Source: Azolla caroliniana (lineage: Eukaryota; Polypodiophyta). Taken from it: DNA of 64,000 nt. Position numbers and translations under genes: made by a program. The notes beneath the pieces were generated by a model. That model did not search any database. It was not told the origin of the DNA and saw only the letters and a list, made by a program, of their open reading frames with translations. Shown piece after piece: positions 31,498 through 43,259 of the stretch (the stretch's first letter is position 1; each line of letters starts with the position of its first letter). The stretch spans positions 5,642,001-5,706,000 of the forward strand of contig JBHGNT010000002.1 in NCBI GenBank assembly GCA_043228905.1, in the 5' to 3' direction.

Positions 31498-33640
31498 ATG
31501 GGCAACATTCTGGTGAAGATCTGCAGCTCCGTGTTCCCCTGCGGTGGTGATGGTGGTGGCACAGAGGAGAAATTTTCAGCTCTTTCTCGGCACCTCTCCG
31601 AATTCGAACAAACGGGTCAGGTATGTTAAATTCACATTGAATTTGTTAAGCATGAGAGCTTATATTTATGTAGAAAATCTTCACATTTGACACTGATCTG
31701 TAAACAAACGAAGAAAACCTGAAGGTTCCAGATGAGTTGGATGGGTTTGTTCAATCCTCTAGAGCAGCACAAAGGAATTGGTACGTTTCGAAGATACTGT
31801 ACCTTAAAGATATTCAGAATTAGAGATTTTAAGCTATGAATCTTAAAAAATCCTAGTCATTTGTTTGATTTCATTGCCCATTTGAATCCTGTCATGGAAA
31901 TGGCATCTATATTATGCATTAACTGCTGGCTGGCCTGCATAGGTATGGTAAGCTTCTTGCAGCATGGAAAGCGAGCCCATCTCCCCCGATAAAAGGTGAA
32001 GAAATCTCTCAATTTGTGATTCAAACTCTCCGAGGCCATAAAAAAGTCGATGTTGAGGTAACATGCAGGATCATGAGGCTTCATCAATACATTCGTTTAG
32101 TTCCGAAACATTTCTCCTTTTTCTCATCAGAGAAAATGTTTTGTAACTTTTCAGGGTCTTCTATCTTTCTATGGCCTATCATCATCTTCATCATCAGCTT
32201 TAGAAATTCCCTCTGCCCAAAAGATCACCACCGAGAATTGGCCCCATGGAGTACAATATGAATTATGCACTCTTCCTGTATGCCTTCAAATTAAAATCTC
32301 TTCTTATCTTAAGAATAACTTGCACACCATTAACACCCTTGTGCATCCATAGGAGCATTTTTTCTCCTGCTTATAATGTGCTTACCTATTACCACGTTCT
32401 ATTTTTAAATGTGGTGATTATGAGAAGGTGGAGGGAAATGGTGCTACTGATGGTGATACCCTTACAGTCTTGGTGGATGTAAGAAATAATGCAAGGGAAT
32501 CGGCAACAATACCGTTACCTGTTCAAGAGGCATTATCAAAGTGGCGAATAGCTCAACAACGACATGATGATAGAACAGTGAAAGCAATACAAAAAGAGAT
32601 CCAAAAAGCAGGATACAAGTATTGGCTTATCTTTCATCGAGCACATTAAAATGTACAATGTCAGCTGAGGATTCTGTAAAATTAATTGATTATCATACTT
32701 AAACTTTGGTATTATTAGGCTCTTGGATTCGAACAACACCAAGGGATATATTGCTCATCAATATAAGGTTAGGCTGAGGTTAGCACTCTAAACTGATATC
32801 ATGATAAAGAATTTATCAATAAAGATTTGGTTGAAAAAAACTTCATTTTGATGGTGAAGAGGGATAGATGCGCCAGAGCGTAGCATGCCCTTTGGTCCAG
32901 AAGCAAAAGCTATGCTTCAAAGCTTGGTGGAAAAACAGCCATTACGTCTTCTCGTATACACTGTGGATATGTATGGTCGTCTTGTAGCTGATGTCCATTG
33001 CAAGAAGGGATTTGTACAGGTTAGAAATGCACTTTTATGAAGACCTTCATTTTGTTTGTTTTATCTTCGATCGGCAATAGAGTCTGGATGGCTGTTTTGA
33101 GATAATGTTGAACACTTACTACGGTTGCGATGTGTCAATACTGTTTTAGGAAATTCTGTTGAAGAATGGAGCATGCTGGCATTATGATGCTTATGATAAA
33201 CGAGAAGACCTTGCCAAGGTACCTTGTTTTTGATGCTGATGCTACTATGTTGTGATTCATAAAGGGATTTCTAGGTGAAGATGTGTACCAACAAAAAATA
33301 GGAATTTTCATGTCATAGTGTGAATGGGGTAGTACATGCATGAAAAGGTTTTATGTTTGTCTATGGCCTTCAATTGTGCCCTATTGAAGGTTGTTTATAT
33401 TCATTAGTGGCATGAAATGGCTTAAATAATCCTGATTCCTGGCTCAACTCAAAAATCAGTATATGAGTATTTGTTGCAAGGTCTCTTGGTTTATTTTTGT
33501 TTCAGGAGTTCGTTGATATTGTTAATCATACAGATAACAATTGAGTAGTCATGCTGAAGTTGGGTTGAAAGGATCATTTTGTATTGCATCTACACGTACA
33601 TGCGTGCATATATCTATTGACATATGTGTGTGTGTTTTTC

Positions 33641-33682
<42 letters not shown>

Positions 33683-33808
33683 AAATATGATGTTTATCTT
33701 GTATGATAGTGGGAAGAAGAAGCGCGTTTGAAAGGATTGGGACTTTGGGAAATGCCAAATCCTCAAAAACCTTGGGAGTATCGGAAAGAAAACAAATGTA
33801 AATTATAA
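31498..33808 (+). CDS. CAN-type Ca2+-dependent staphylococcal-like nuclease, nine exons
   Basis: Exons: 31498-31620, 31725-31780, 31943-32057, 32155-32277, 32428-32618, 32719-32778, 32860-33019, 33150-33218, 33710-33808. All joins are GT-AG and in frame, giving 331 aa. The N-terminus MGNILVKICSS has Gly2 and Cys9, fitting lipid anchoring to the plasma membrane as known for plant CAN proteins. After a plant-specific N-terminal region comes the SNase domain (about 135-310). DGDT 147-150 (Asp149, Ca2+), VRLRGIDAPE 220-229 (Arg221, Asp226, Glu229) and YGR 261-263 (Arg263) match all key residues of staphylococcal nuclease, so it should cut DNA and RNA with Ca2+. WHYDAY and KPWEYRKE mark the C-terminus. 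The acceptor of exon 5 is a tandem GAGAAG, allowing one extra Lys. Family assignment is firm; the exon model is read by eye. Confidence 0.88.
33643..33679 (+). repeat. (GA)n run in intron 8 of the nuclease gene
   Basis: About 37 nt of GA dinucleotides, 30 nt upstream of the last exon acceptor, preceded by a short GT run. Confidence 0.9.
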
Positions 33809-35650
33809 GTGCTACCAACTAGCAACAACAAATTCTTAACCCTATTTAGAACATATTGATGATAGTATATTTTAATAATGCATTCATTTGAACTTGTGGA
33901 ATTTGACGTTGATCCCTATTTATTCAGAAAATTGAATTGTTTGTAATTTTATGTAGCAACTTCAAGAATTCAGCCCTGCCTATAAGACTGATAACACCTC
34001 TCATATGAAAAATCCTTGTGGGAATTCCATACAAATCAGATTTGAAGCAAATGAGGAAGTTAATAACTATCAAATTCTTAACAGGATTTTAAGCATCAAT
34101 GTAAACAACATAGGGAGGTTCTCACTTTTGAGTTTTTAAACATATTAGGTGAAAATGGTTGCTTGCTTATACTATCGATGATATGGCATATGAACACTTG
34201 ATTGCTTAAAAGCTTTGCTTATCTAGCATTGTTCACAACATGACCAACTCACAAATTGCTATAAAAATCTTCAGCATCCTTTCTAGAGTTAAAGAAAATG
34301 GAGATGTTTAGTCAAATATATTGAAAAGAGAAGCTTGAAATTCTTGCATGATCAGTTTTGGTGGCGACAATGGAACGGATCTTACTTAACCCACAATGGA
34401 ACCAAAGAAAAGATGATCAGTATTTTAACAATACTATTTAATGGTCCATTCACCTTTGCTATATCATATAAAGAGTTGCTTACAACTTCAACCAGCTTCC
34501 AAATTCAAGAGAGTATAAGGAAATGAACTCCTTGGAAAATGGTTGACAACAACACATTTAAATTTTGGGATCCTTGCTAAACTTTGAAGTTCAAGAATTA
34601 TAAGGAACTTTGAGGTCATAGGTAATTCACCTTCCTCAAATGTACCAATTCTATGCTTATCACGGGTGCCTTTTTAACATTGATCTTGATCTAGTTGGAC
34701 ATCATAATCATAACATACGAGTCCAAGAATGATAATGAACTTTGAGATCATAGATGGTTCACCTTCCTTAAAGGCAACAATCCTATGCTTCTCTTAGGTG
34801 CTGTTTTTACATCGATCTTGATCTAGGTGGACATTGGGATGACAACTTACGAACTTCAATGACTTTCCCAATGTTTTGGAAATTTCCTTTTCCCACTCTA
34901 TGCTATTAGTGATTGAGGTTGGAAATGATCCACCCAATTCATTTGCTTTGCATGAACATTGTAAGACATATTTTGCATTGTTATATATGACTATAGTAGG
35001 GACAAATAATCCTCCTAGTTCATTTGTTTGGCATTAACCTATGAATGCACTATGTATATATATTCTAATGCATGGTTAACGCACTTAGCAAATTCTTGCC
35101 TAATGGTTTGAAACCTCAACGAAAATGACTTGTAAACTTCGAAGATAATTAGCAACGAGTGTGAGAAATTGTACAAATGTTACAATTGTCCACAAAATAC
35201 ATGCCATTGATATGTAAGTATGATTTTTGTGACAATAAAGTTACTGATAAGTTTATTCACTACTAATAAACTAAAGTCATGACATGTGTGGGTTGTAACC
35301 ATAGATTGACCAATGCGTGATATTTGTGGTATTCTCCATCCGTAATATTTGAGAATACAAAATGACCCCAAGAATATTACAGAACCATTCATTTATTATT
35401 TATTATTTAAAAAAACAAATATTTTTGAATCAATTGTAAAAATATTATTAGTGTGAGGTCCCCTTTTTAATGTCAGATAAAAATATCAAATTTTGTGGGA
35501 GAGTAAAAAGTAGGGGATTAATGAACCTTTTATTTATTATTTATATTTATATTTTTTTTCCAAAAAAAACTCCTTCCATTAGTTATAAAGATTTTACAGA
35601 TGAGATTATTATATACAAATCCCTATATGGACACGATAGGTCCATCTTAT
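33809..35650. other. AT-rich spacer downstream of the nuclease gene
   Basis: No gene seen. It contains a two-copy tandem duplication of about 131 bp (34591-34721 and 34722-34857, sharing GGWCATCA and TTGATCTTGATCTAG words) and one unit of a TTTTGTGGGAGAGTAAAA repeat (about 35440-35530) that recurs at 36530-36860. Confidence 0.6.
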
Positions 35651-35654
35651 GTGG

Positions 35655-36475
35655 ATGCTCACTGCCTCAAGAAAGGGAGAGGACGACCATGTTGGATAAA
35701 GGCTAGTCGTTGTCTTTCAACTCTATCGGAGTCGCCCTTGAGGCCATCATATTGGCTCTTTAGAGTGGCTACAGCTTCACTCCATATCTCTTGCGTTAAC
35801 ATTATTGGTTGCACGCTTTGGTTGGAGAAGACCCGTCTACACCGTTGTTTCCATAAAATCCAAAGAGTTATTGGGCTGACCAAGTCCAACATATCTTGAG
35901 ATTTGGCACTAATAGGAGTTGAGTGGACATTGCCGATTTGTGGAGAAAAAAACCTCTTGTGCTTTTATAACCAAAGTCATCCCCTCTTCCTGATGCTCAT
36001 ATCTGTCAACTGGGGCCTGCCATGATAGCCAACATACATTCTCCCACTTGATTGAGCCTTGCACCTGGCGTAATTGCAATAAATGGCCAACCCCTTGCCA
36101 TATTCGATGGGACTCTGGGCAATCCCATAGAGCGTGTCATATTGATTCTACTACAATTGGACACACTACACAATTAGGAGAGCTGAGGTTCCCACGCTGC
36201 CATACACCAACCGGTAGTGACCTATGTATTAATAGCCATTGGAAAGTGGTGATTCGCCTCGCGTGTTGTTGTTTCTAGAGTTTCTGCCAAAACTTGGTGA
36301 TAATAGTGTAAGGAACATGATATGTTTTCCAGACCTTTGCAGCAGCCGGATCTCGAGCAGATTGAGCGGCTATAATATGACGACCCAATCTAGTTGTGAA
36401 TTGAAAGAAAGGGATAGGTTTGCTTCCTTGACCTGCGTAAGGATCACACCATGTCCATTGCAAAGGGTCCCAACT
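35655..36475 (-). pseudogene. LINE (non-LTR) C-terminal zinc-binding remnant
   Basis: On the minus strand, fragments read FWQKL, ITTFQWLLIHRSLP, GNLSSPNCVVCPIVVESI and HALWDCPESHRIWQ, the pattern of the zf-RVT domain at the end of plant LINE reverse transcriptases (a CxxC cluster, then H...C). Nearby is WILWKQRCRRVF, also typical of LINE C-termini. Stops and shifts are frequent and no RT or endonuclease core is present. It lies between units of the 36530 repeat. Confidence 0.55.
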
Positions 36476-36479
36476 GTAT

Positions 36480-36870
36480 TTATATTAAAAATAAAATAAA
36501 TACTTATAAGTTTTACATTAATTATAAAAATATTATTAGTGTGAGGTTCCATTTTTAATGTAAGATAAAAATATCAAATTTTGTGGGAGAGTAAAAGGTG
36601 GGAAATCAATGAACTTTTTATTTATTTATTGTTTTATGAAAAAATAAAACAAATACTTTTAAGTTTTATATCTATTATAAAAATATTATTAGTGTGAGGT
36701 TCCTTTTTTAATGACAAATAAAAATATCAAACTTTGTGGGAGAGTAAAAAGTGGGGAATTAATGAACCTTTTATTTTTTTAATTTTTTTATTAAAAATAA
36801 AACAAATACTTTTAAGTTTTACATCCATTATAAACATATTATTAGTCTAAGTCTACTTTTTCATGTGAAG
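36480..36870 (+). repeat. about 150-bp tandem repeat, interrupted array
   Basis: Units share ATTATTAGTGTGAGGTTCC, ATATCAAATTTTGTGGGAGAG and AATGAACCTTTTATTT, at about 36490-36640, 36640-36790 and 36790-36870 (partial). A further unit is at about 35400-35560 on the far side of the LINE remnant. Confidence 0.75.
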
Positions 36871-37470
36871 TAAAATATCCTCTTTTTATTGTCAAAGTCC
36901 TCTTTGTTATATGATATATGATATAATCATATATCTAAGAAACTAAAAAGTAAGGACTTTATGAACTCTTTTTTTCAACGAATATTTTTTCATGCATTCG
37001 TATACGCGTATGGATTCGTTTGGTAACCTCCACGAATGCGAATATGTCAATTTATGGCTGTAACAATAAAACCACCCACCAAAATACTCTAGTAGTGTGC
37101 ATTGGAAATTCACAATGCTTGTAACCAACCAACTACTCGAGTTAAACAATATTCACTTGACAAATAGAAGATTGAAGCACATACTTATAAATAAATGATG
37201 CAGGTAATGATGCCATTCTTGAAGACCATGGATGATTGTGAATAATCCTCACTATTGTGTATATATTGTCCATACACCGTACCCTCTCTTGGAAGTGACT
37301 CTTATGTAACATACCTTCACACTTTCTCTCTCATTTGATTGACTTTAACAAAATTGTTCATATCATGCTTTTGCACGTACACATTCTCAACCATTGTATC
37401 CACAATTAAGGTATTGTATTTTGGCCACAACGCTCAAAAATCAGAAAGTTGCTTGAACCTTACAATATCC
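36871..37470. other. spacer, nothing recognised
   Basis: AT-rich, short frames only, with no domain, repeat pair or RNA gene that I can support. Confidence 0.5.
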
Positions 37471-38870
37471 TTTAGCTCACAAATTTTCCCTTGTCCATTG
37501 ACCCTTAAAATGGTGTTTCCATCTTGGGAATATACTCTCCACACACTTCCAGACTTCATCATGTGGTTTATCACTCCAAATAAACAAATCAAACCATTGC
37601 ACAACCCATGAAAGAAATTGATTCACGTCTCTCCTTGCTGTCATGAATCGCACACTCATGAGTACTTTATCAAGCTCCAAAATCAAAACTCTTTTTTTCT
37701 TCTTCTAACGGTTTTTGGTTTCCATTCCTACAAGTCAGCCTCTGTTACACCAACCTTAGGTAGCACTCGATCAATTTCAATCAGCTCAGGTTCTGTTGGT
37801 AAAATTGGTGTCCTTTTCCTCTTGACACCCCTGGTTGGTTGTGTCTTTGGGTCTAGCTTCACCCAGTTTGGCTCTAGCACAATCAAGGCCCTTTGCTTGC
37901 ATTTTGTTTCTTGGCTTGGCGTCACCTCTGTGCTTGTAGAGATGTCTGCGGTCGAGATGGGCCCAATTGTATCGGTTGTTGCATCTACCTACAAAATCAG
38001 ATCATCTGTGCAACATGCTTGATCTACTTTATTGACCAGATCATCTGTGTCAATTGCTACATCTACTCTCAAGATGGGCCCCTCAAAACACGCAACAACA
38101 TCATCAGTTTCCATACTACCATTGGCCTTTGCTACAAGAGATTTCTAGCCTTTAGTCTCTGCAACATCAGAAAAAACCAGCATATTCACTCTCACAAAGT
38201 AGCTAATAGTCTTACAAAACAAAATTATGAACATAAAATTTTTAGCAACAAAAACATATCCTTATCTCAATATTCATCATAGAGTTCCATTACATGATGG
38301 GGATCAAGCAACAACCAAAAATGGTTTTACTTGTCCATACATCACTCATATATTAATTTTCGCGAGAAAAAATAGTTGCATATCTATTCCACTAAACATT
38401 GTGTCCCTAGCCCCTTGACCGAGTAATTGGTCTTGTCCTCGATTGAGCACCCTTCTTCAGTCTTTTCCTAGATGGTTGCCCATTTTGCCTTGCTTCTTTC
38501 ACCCATTGAGCATGTGTGTCCTCCTCCCACAACCTATCCATCGCCTCCTCCAATCGCGCGTTAGCAGCTTCTTGCGCTAGTTGATCAAGAAGAGTGGGAT
38601 CTGCTGCGACATCATCATGTTTTGGGCTTGGTGGGGTTTATTCAAGGTTCTAGGACACGAAGAATTGTTGCATCAAGTGTTCAAAAACACTATGATTATG
38701 CACCTTAGATTTAATACATGCTAGGTTGCCAATTTCATTATTTTTCACAGACTTGCCCAATTCACTACAATCTTCCACAAGAATAGGGTGACTTGGATCT
38801 GAAGGAGATTTTTGGGCATGACTCTTACTCTCAGCTACATTGCCAAATAGCTCCTCATCTGTTGTAGCGT
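37470..38870 (-). pseudogene. decayed FCP1/HAD-domain protein fragment (tentative)
   Basis: Minus strand reading runs from 38870 down. It begins with an acidic/charged region (DEELFGNVAESKSHAQKSP), then DDVAADPTLLDQLAQEAANA, WVKEARQNGQPSRKRLKK, and LIVLEPNWVKLDPKTQPT with basic TRGVKRKRTP (37728-37925). It ends (37477-37686) with LILELDKVLMSVRFMTARRD, VNQFLSWVVQWFDLFIWSDK. The last part resembles an FCP1-like HAD phosphatase core (hydrophobic LxLD motif, then RPxxxxFL and WS), but the catalytic DxDxT motif is not intact. Many stops are present. The right end is cut by LTR J. It could also be an unknown repetitive gene family. Confidence 0.35.
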
Positions 38871-39913
38871 TGTCGTGGCGTGGCTCGCCTAGAAGCGTAG
38901 CGTTGTGTTGACAGAAGATATCGTGAAAGTGAGGAAGGAATCATCAGGATTATGGACGGAAGAGACGAAAGAGTAGAGGTAGAGTAAATAAAGATCAACA
39001 AGATATGACAAGATGGGATATAGAATGATATTTGAAGGAATGAAAGAAACTTATAATTATTTGATGAATGAGTTACAAAAAGATTGCGAGCATCGTTGAT
39101 CCTTCGAGCTTTGTCTCACAAGGTAATCACTCTTCTCTTTCTTGATGGTAGACCATAGTCTTCCCTTCAATCTCTCGACAAGTAGAAGACTCGAACCGCC
39201 GCCCTTCCGTTGTGAGTTGAGGACCACCACCATCAAGCTAGTTCTTCTTTTCTTCTTTCTCTATTGTGATATCACTTACAACATAACTCTATTTGATATA
39301 GTTCTTTTGATATTGATCGATTCCCGAATATCCCTTGTGATCATACTCCCTTCTCCTTTTATAGGGAAGAGATGGTTCTACATGTGGGCCATGTGGCGCA
39401 CATGTAGAGAGGCTCTTGCATGTTTACTAAATGGTGCACATGCAGAGAGGCTCTTGCATGTGTGCTATATGGTGCACATGTGGTACATTTCATGGTTTAA
39501 ACCATACAATACTAAAACACATATATTTTATATACATCACAAGTATAGGCTAAATGGTAAGGGTTGAATGCCTGTAAGGTTGGGGTTGTTGGTTCAAGTC
39601 CCCTTTTGCCCATGTAATGGTGTATTACATGGTTTAGAATATAAAATACTACTTCAAATAAAACAACGCAAATAATCTCTTGTAAATTGTTAGTATAGGC
39701 TAAATGTTAAGGTTAGAGTGTCATAAGGTGGGGGATTATTGGCTCAAATCCTCTCTTGCCCATGTAATATAATAGATATATATTTCTTTGTCTTTACATA
39801 TAATGTATAATATTATCATAGTATGTTATTAACATTATAAAGGTTTATTTTATTTTCATCACGTATTTATCTTATTCTAGACTTTTAATGTGAAGCTTTC
39901 GTACTTCACGACA
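38871..39913 (-). repeat. LTR J (Gypsy type)
   Basis: 1,043 bp. The minus strand starts TGTCGTGAAGTACG and ends CGCCACGACA, the TGTCGT/ACGACA end type of E and F. It carries two tRNA-like modules on the plus strand (39545-39605 and 39695-39755). Truncated relatives lie at 40986-41227 (same strand) and 55543-55918 (inverted). No TSD is found: the left flank is the FCP1-like fragment and the right flank is Gypsy RNase H. Confidence 0.7.
39545..39755 (+). other. two tRNA-like modules in LTR J (antisense to J)
   Basis: Module 1 is TAGGCTAAATGGTAAGG, then GGTTCAAGTCCCC (B-box consensus). Module 2 is TAGGCTAAATGTTAAGG, then GGCTCAAATCCTC. Their spacing is about 150 bp, so they look like an internal duplication. 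Confidence 0.5.
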
Positions 39914-40126
39914 ACATTTGAGGAAGTGGGCCCACTGAGCTTGACGTCGATTTAACACACGAGCGTCCTGAAAGTAGGCAAGGTTTTTGTGGTCACTGAA
40001 TACAGTGACTTGATGAGAGGATCCCTCTAGAAAATGCCTCCATTGCGTAAAAGAGTCCACTATTGCCAATATCTCCTTATCATAAATTTCATAGTTGATT
40101 TCAGCGGCGTCAAACCTGCGTGAGTG
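39672..40126 (-). repeat. 455-bp direct duplication, copy 1 (LTR start + RNase H)
   Basis: Matches 40986-41440 with about four substitutions seen. It includes the start of LTR J joined to Gypsy RNase H (39914-40126). The RNase H part reads [18 protein letters not shown], then [20 protein letters not shown], on the minus strand. Confidence 0.88.
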
Positions 40127-40985
40127 CACTTCGTCGTACAATCTTGCGTTAGAGTTGACAATCTTCATGTTAGAGCCCTCCTTCTTGTTGATATCAAATC
40201 CTCAATAACACCCTTCAAATTCGCTTGATCTGCTTGGTCCTTGCCATTCATGGTAGTGTCTTTTCTTGCGATCTTGTCTTCATCAACCTCGACTTCTTTT
40301 CGGATCTCTGGTTGAGTCGGATTAGCTTCTTTCCGATTTGATCTCGTCCAATTGTCTTTCGGTTGGATCGACTTCCATTCTGATTCGTATTTGACCGAAT
40401 AAGACTCGGTTGATCGGTTTTGACCGAGTCGGTTCCCTTTCGGGTCGGGTTCGATTGATCGGTTTCAGTTTGGTTTAGCTTTCTTTTCCTCGTGTTCACC
40501 GACCTCAACTGGTTTGACCTTCGGCATTTCTTTCCGTTGTCCGCCGCGTAGGTCCTCCGATTGGGCTCCCAGTCACTCCGATCGCATGTTGGATTCTGCC
40601 CCTTGCTTGCCACCTTCGGTCCTCCTTTGGCTCGATTGTCCCATTGTCCTGAGCATCTCGACATGCTGTCTCTCTCTGCTCCACGCTTGCCTTCCGTAGG
40701 CTTTACCCACGCGTCGATGTCGACCTCCGAATATGCACTCGCTCTTAGGTCCTCGTGCGCCTATAATGCACAGTTCATTTCTCGCCGTAGTGCATGTGTC
40801 GTATTACGCCGTAGTGCATGCTTCGTATTCTATCGTAGTGCGTGCTCCGTATTATGCGCTTCTCCCGTCGTAGACCCGACCTCCGCGTTGTCGTGTTTTC
40901 ATTTAGATCGAAATTTTGGACTGATCATCTTCCATCCGAACTGTCTTTCGACTTTACCTTCCTCGTCATCATCTCCCGTCTCTCC
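40127..40985 (-). pseudogene. gag-only element hinge piece between the duplicate copies
   Basis: Minus strand sequence matches the hinge of B (18160-18998) and F (46500-47000), including [12 protein letters not shown] at the left and basic stretches such as QSNPTRKGTDSVKTDQPSLI. It was joined by recombination to RNase H on the left and to a truncated LTR J on the right. No intact frame is present. Confidence 0.65.
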
Positions 40986-41440
40986 ATAATCTCTTGTAAA
41001 TTGTTAGTATAGGCTAAATGTTAAGGTTAGAGTGTCATAAGGTGGGGGATTATTGGCTCAAATCCTCTCTTGCCCATGTAATATAATAGATATATATTTC
41101 TTTGTCTTTACATATAATGTATAATATTATCATAGTATGTTATTAACATTATAAAGGTTTATTTTATTTTCATCACGTATTTATCTTATTCTAGACTTTT
41201 AATGTGAAGCTTTCGTACTTCACGACAACATGTGAGGAAGTGGGCCCACCGAGCTTGACGTCGATTTAACACACGAGCGTCCTGAAAGTAGGCAAGGTTT
41301 TTGTGGTCACTGAATACGGTGACTTGATGAGAGGATCCCTCTAGAAAATGCCTCCATTGCGTAAAAGAGTCCACTATTGCCAATATCTCCTTATCATAAA
41401 TTTCATAGTTGATTTCGGCGGCGTCAAACCTGCGTGAGTG
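40986..41440 (-). repeat. 455-bp direct duplication, copy 2
   Basis: Copy of 39672-40126, offset 1,314 bp. Here the RNase H part continues without a break into Gypsy K RT, so this copy is the donor arrangement for RNase H. Confidence 0.88.
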
Positions 41441-42640
41441 AAAAGCCACAGGATGTAGCCTCTCATCATTACCTTGTTATGATAGATTGCTCCCCAATGT
41501 GAAATCCGATGCATCTGCTTCGATAATGAATCATTTTTCCAGATCGACATGCGCTAGAATTGGAGCCGATGTAAATGCCTTTTTAAGACTCTCAATAGCC
41601 ATGTCTGTTTCTTCAGACCAAACAAATGATTGTCCCTTCTTGGTAAGTTGTGTGAGAGGCAAAACGAGCTTTGAGTAATCCTGTATGAACTTCCAGTAAA
41701 AATTGGCAAAGCTTAAGAAGAATTGCACATCTCGCACCGAACGTGCAGTCTGCCACTCTACCATAGTTTTGACCTCAGTTGGGTCCATGGAGATGCCTTC
41801 CGAGGAAATGACATAGCCCAGAAATTCCACTTGGTTGCACCCAAAACTACATTTTTCCAGCTTTGCATAAAGACCATGTTCTCGAAGTCATTTTAGTACT
41901 AATAGTATATGAGAATCATGCTCTTCTTGGGTCTTCGAATAAACCAGTAGATCATCCAAATAGATGATCAAACAAACATCCAAGAGATCTCAGAATATAT
42001 CATTTGCCATGTGCTGGAAGACTAATGCCGCATTAGTGAGGCCGAACGGCATGACCGTATACTCGAAGTGCCCATATCTGGTGCAAAACGCGGTCTTCCA
42101 TTCATCTCCTAGTCGGATCCATATGAGGTTATAGGCTCCTCGTAAGTCAATCTTCGTGAAGAACCTTGCACCATTGATCCGTTCTGAAAGGCTTGAGATA
42201 AGGGGAAGTGCATACCTATTTCTGATTGTAACCTTATTCAAGCGACGGTAATCTACAACGAGATGAAGTGATTCATCCTTTTTCTTGACGAATAAAATGG
42301 GTGCGCTTGCTGGAGATTTCGAATGCCGAATGAAACCATTTTCCAAATTCTCCTCTATATAGGCTCGCAGGACTTCTAGCTCGGTTGGTGACAAATTGTA
42401 GATCATTCCCCATGGTGGCTCTTTCCCCGGTTGTAAATCGATGGGGCAATCATACGGTCGATGGTGAGGAAGCATATTGGCTTGTACTTTATCGAACACA
42501 TCGGCATAATGATGACACTTCTTTGGAAGTTGAACGGTGGACTCCTCTTTAATGGTGTCTGAGGGCTTTATTGATATTGCGAAGAGAAACATTTCTTCCT
42601 TGTGTCCTTCTTCTCGCAACTGATGTAGCGAAATGGTTGC
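41228..42640 (-). pseudogene. Gypsy K reverse transcriptase and RNase H
   Basis: Ty3/Gypsy pol on the minus strand. RT N-part 41990-42619 with KKCHHYADVF, VVDYRRLNKVTIRNRYALPL, FTKIDLRGAYNLIWI and VMPFGLTNAALVFQ. The catalytic YLDD is at 41950-41961 in a region broken by a stop. The thumb has FLGYVISSEGISMDPTEV (41531-41830). RNase H (41228-41449) carries [15 protein letters not shown] and VFSDHKNL, then is cut at FLT by LTR J. No integrase is present. RT motifs are of the chromovirus-like kind and distinct from Gypsy E. Confidence 0.85.
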
Positions 42641-42658
42641 AATCTCCTGAGTAGACCC

Positions 42659-43090
42659 TCAGGCTTTTTGATACTGGATTTCTCTTGTTCTCCAATCTAT
42701 ATCTGGGTTATGTAATTCGAACCATGGTAATCCTAAAATAATGGGGTGTTCTAGGATGCTAATTATATTAAATGATACTACACATGCTAGATTATCTAGG
42801 ACAATATTAACGGGCTCCGACTCTTCTATGATATTTCCGGAAGCAATGGGACGACCATCAATGACTACTATAGAGGCTGGACACAGGAGTTTTTTGAGTG
42901 ATATCTGATGAGCTTGGGAAAAGTTTCTATCCATGAAGCAAGAATTAGCTCCGGAATATAGAAGTGCTAAGACATGTACTTGAGGGGTACTTTTAGTACT
43001 AACTGTTACTTGGCCTACGAACACATTGCTAACTTGCTTAGAGGGAATGAAACCACTAAAGGGCTGCACAGATCTAGGGCTGTCCAACTA
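42659..43090 (-). pseudogene. Gypsy K aspartic protease
   Basis: Minus strand 142-codon frame with VHVLALLYSGANSCFMDRNF and PIILGLPWFELHNPDIDWRT. The retropepsin motif is normally DSGA; here Tyr stands in place of the catalytic Asp (YSGA), so it should be inactive. It lies directly before RT in the order expected for pol. Confidence 0.75.
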
Positions 43091-43259
43091 AACAACTCCT
43101 ATTTTGGCTGGACTTAGTCGTTTAACTCTTCTTCTAACTGACTAAGGACATCAAATTTGTTCGCTAGATTTGGGCTATTAGTACTATTAGGACTATCAGA
43201 TATCCCTACTGAAATAGAATCGGGTTTAGTACAATCAAAACTAGCAACTATTTGGTTTA

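Noticed and set aside
38871-39913. solo LTR J with target duplication
   Set aside because: Flanks ATGT and ACGC do not match and the two sides belong to unrelated sequences; called an LTR in a rearranged context instead.
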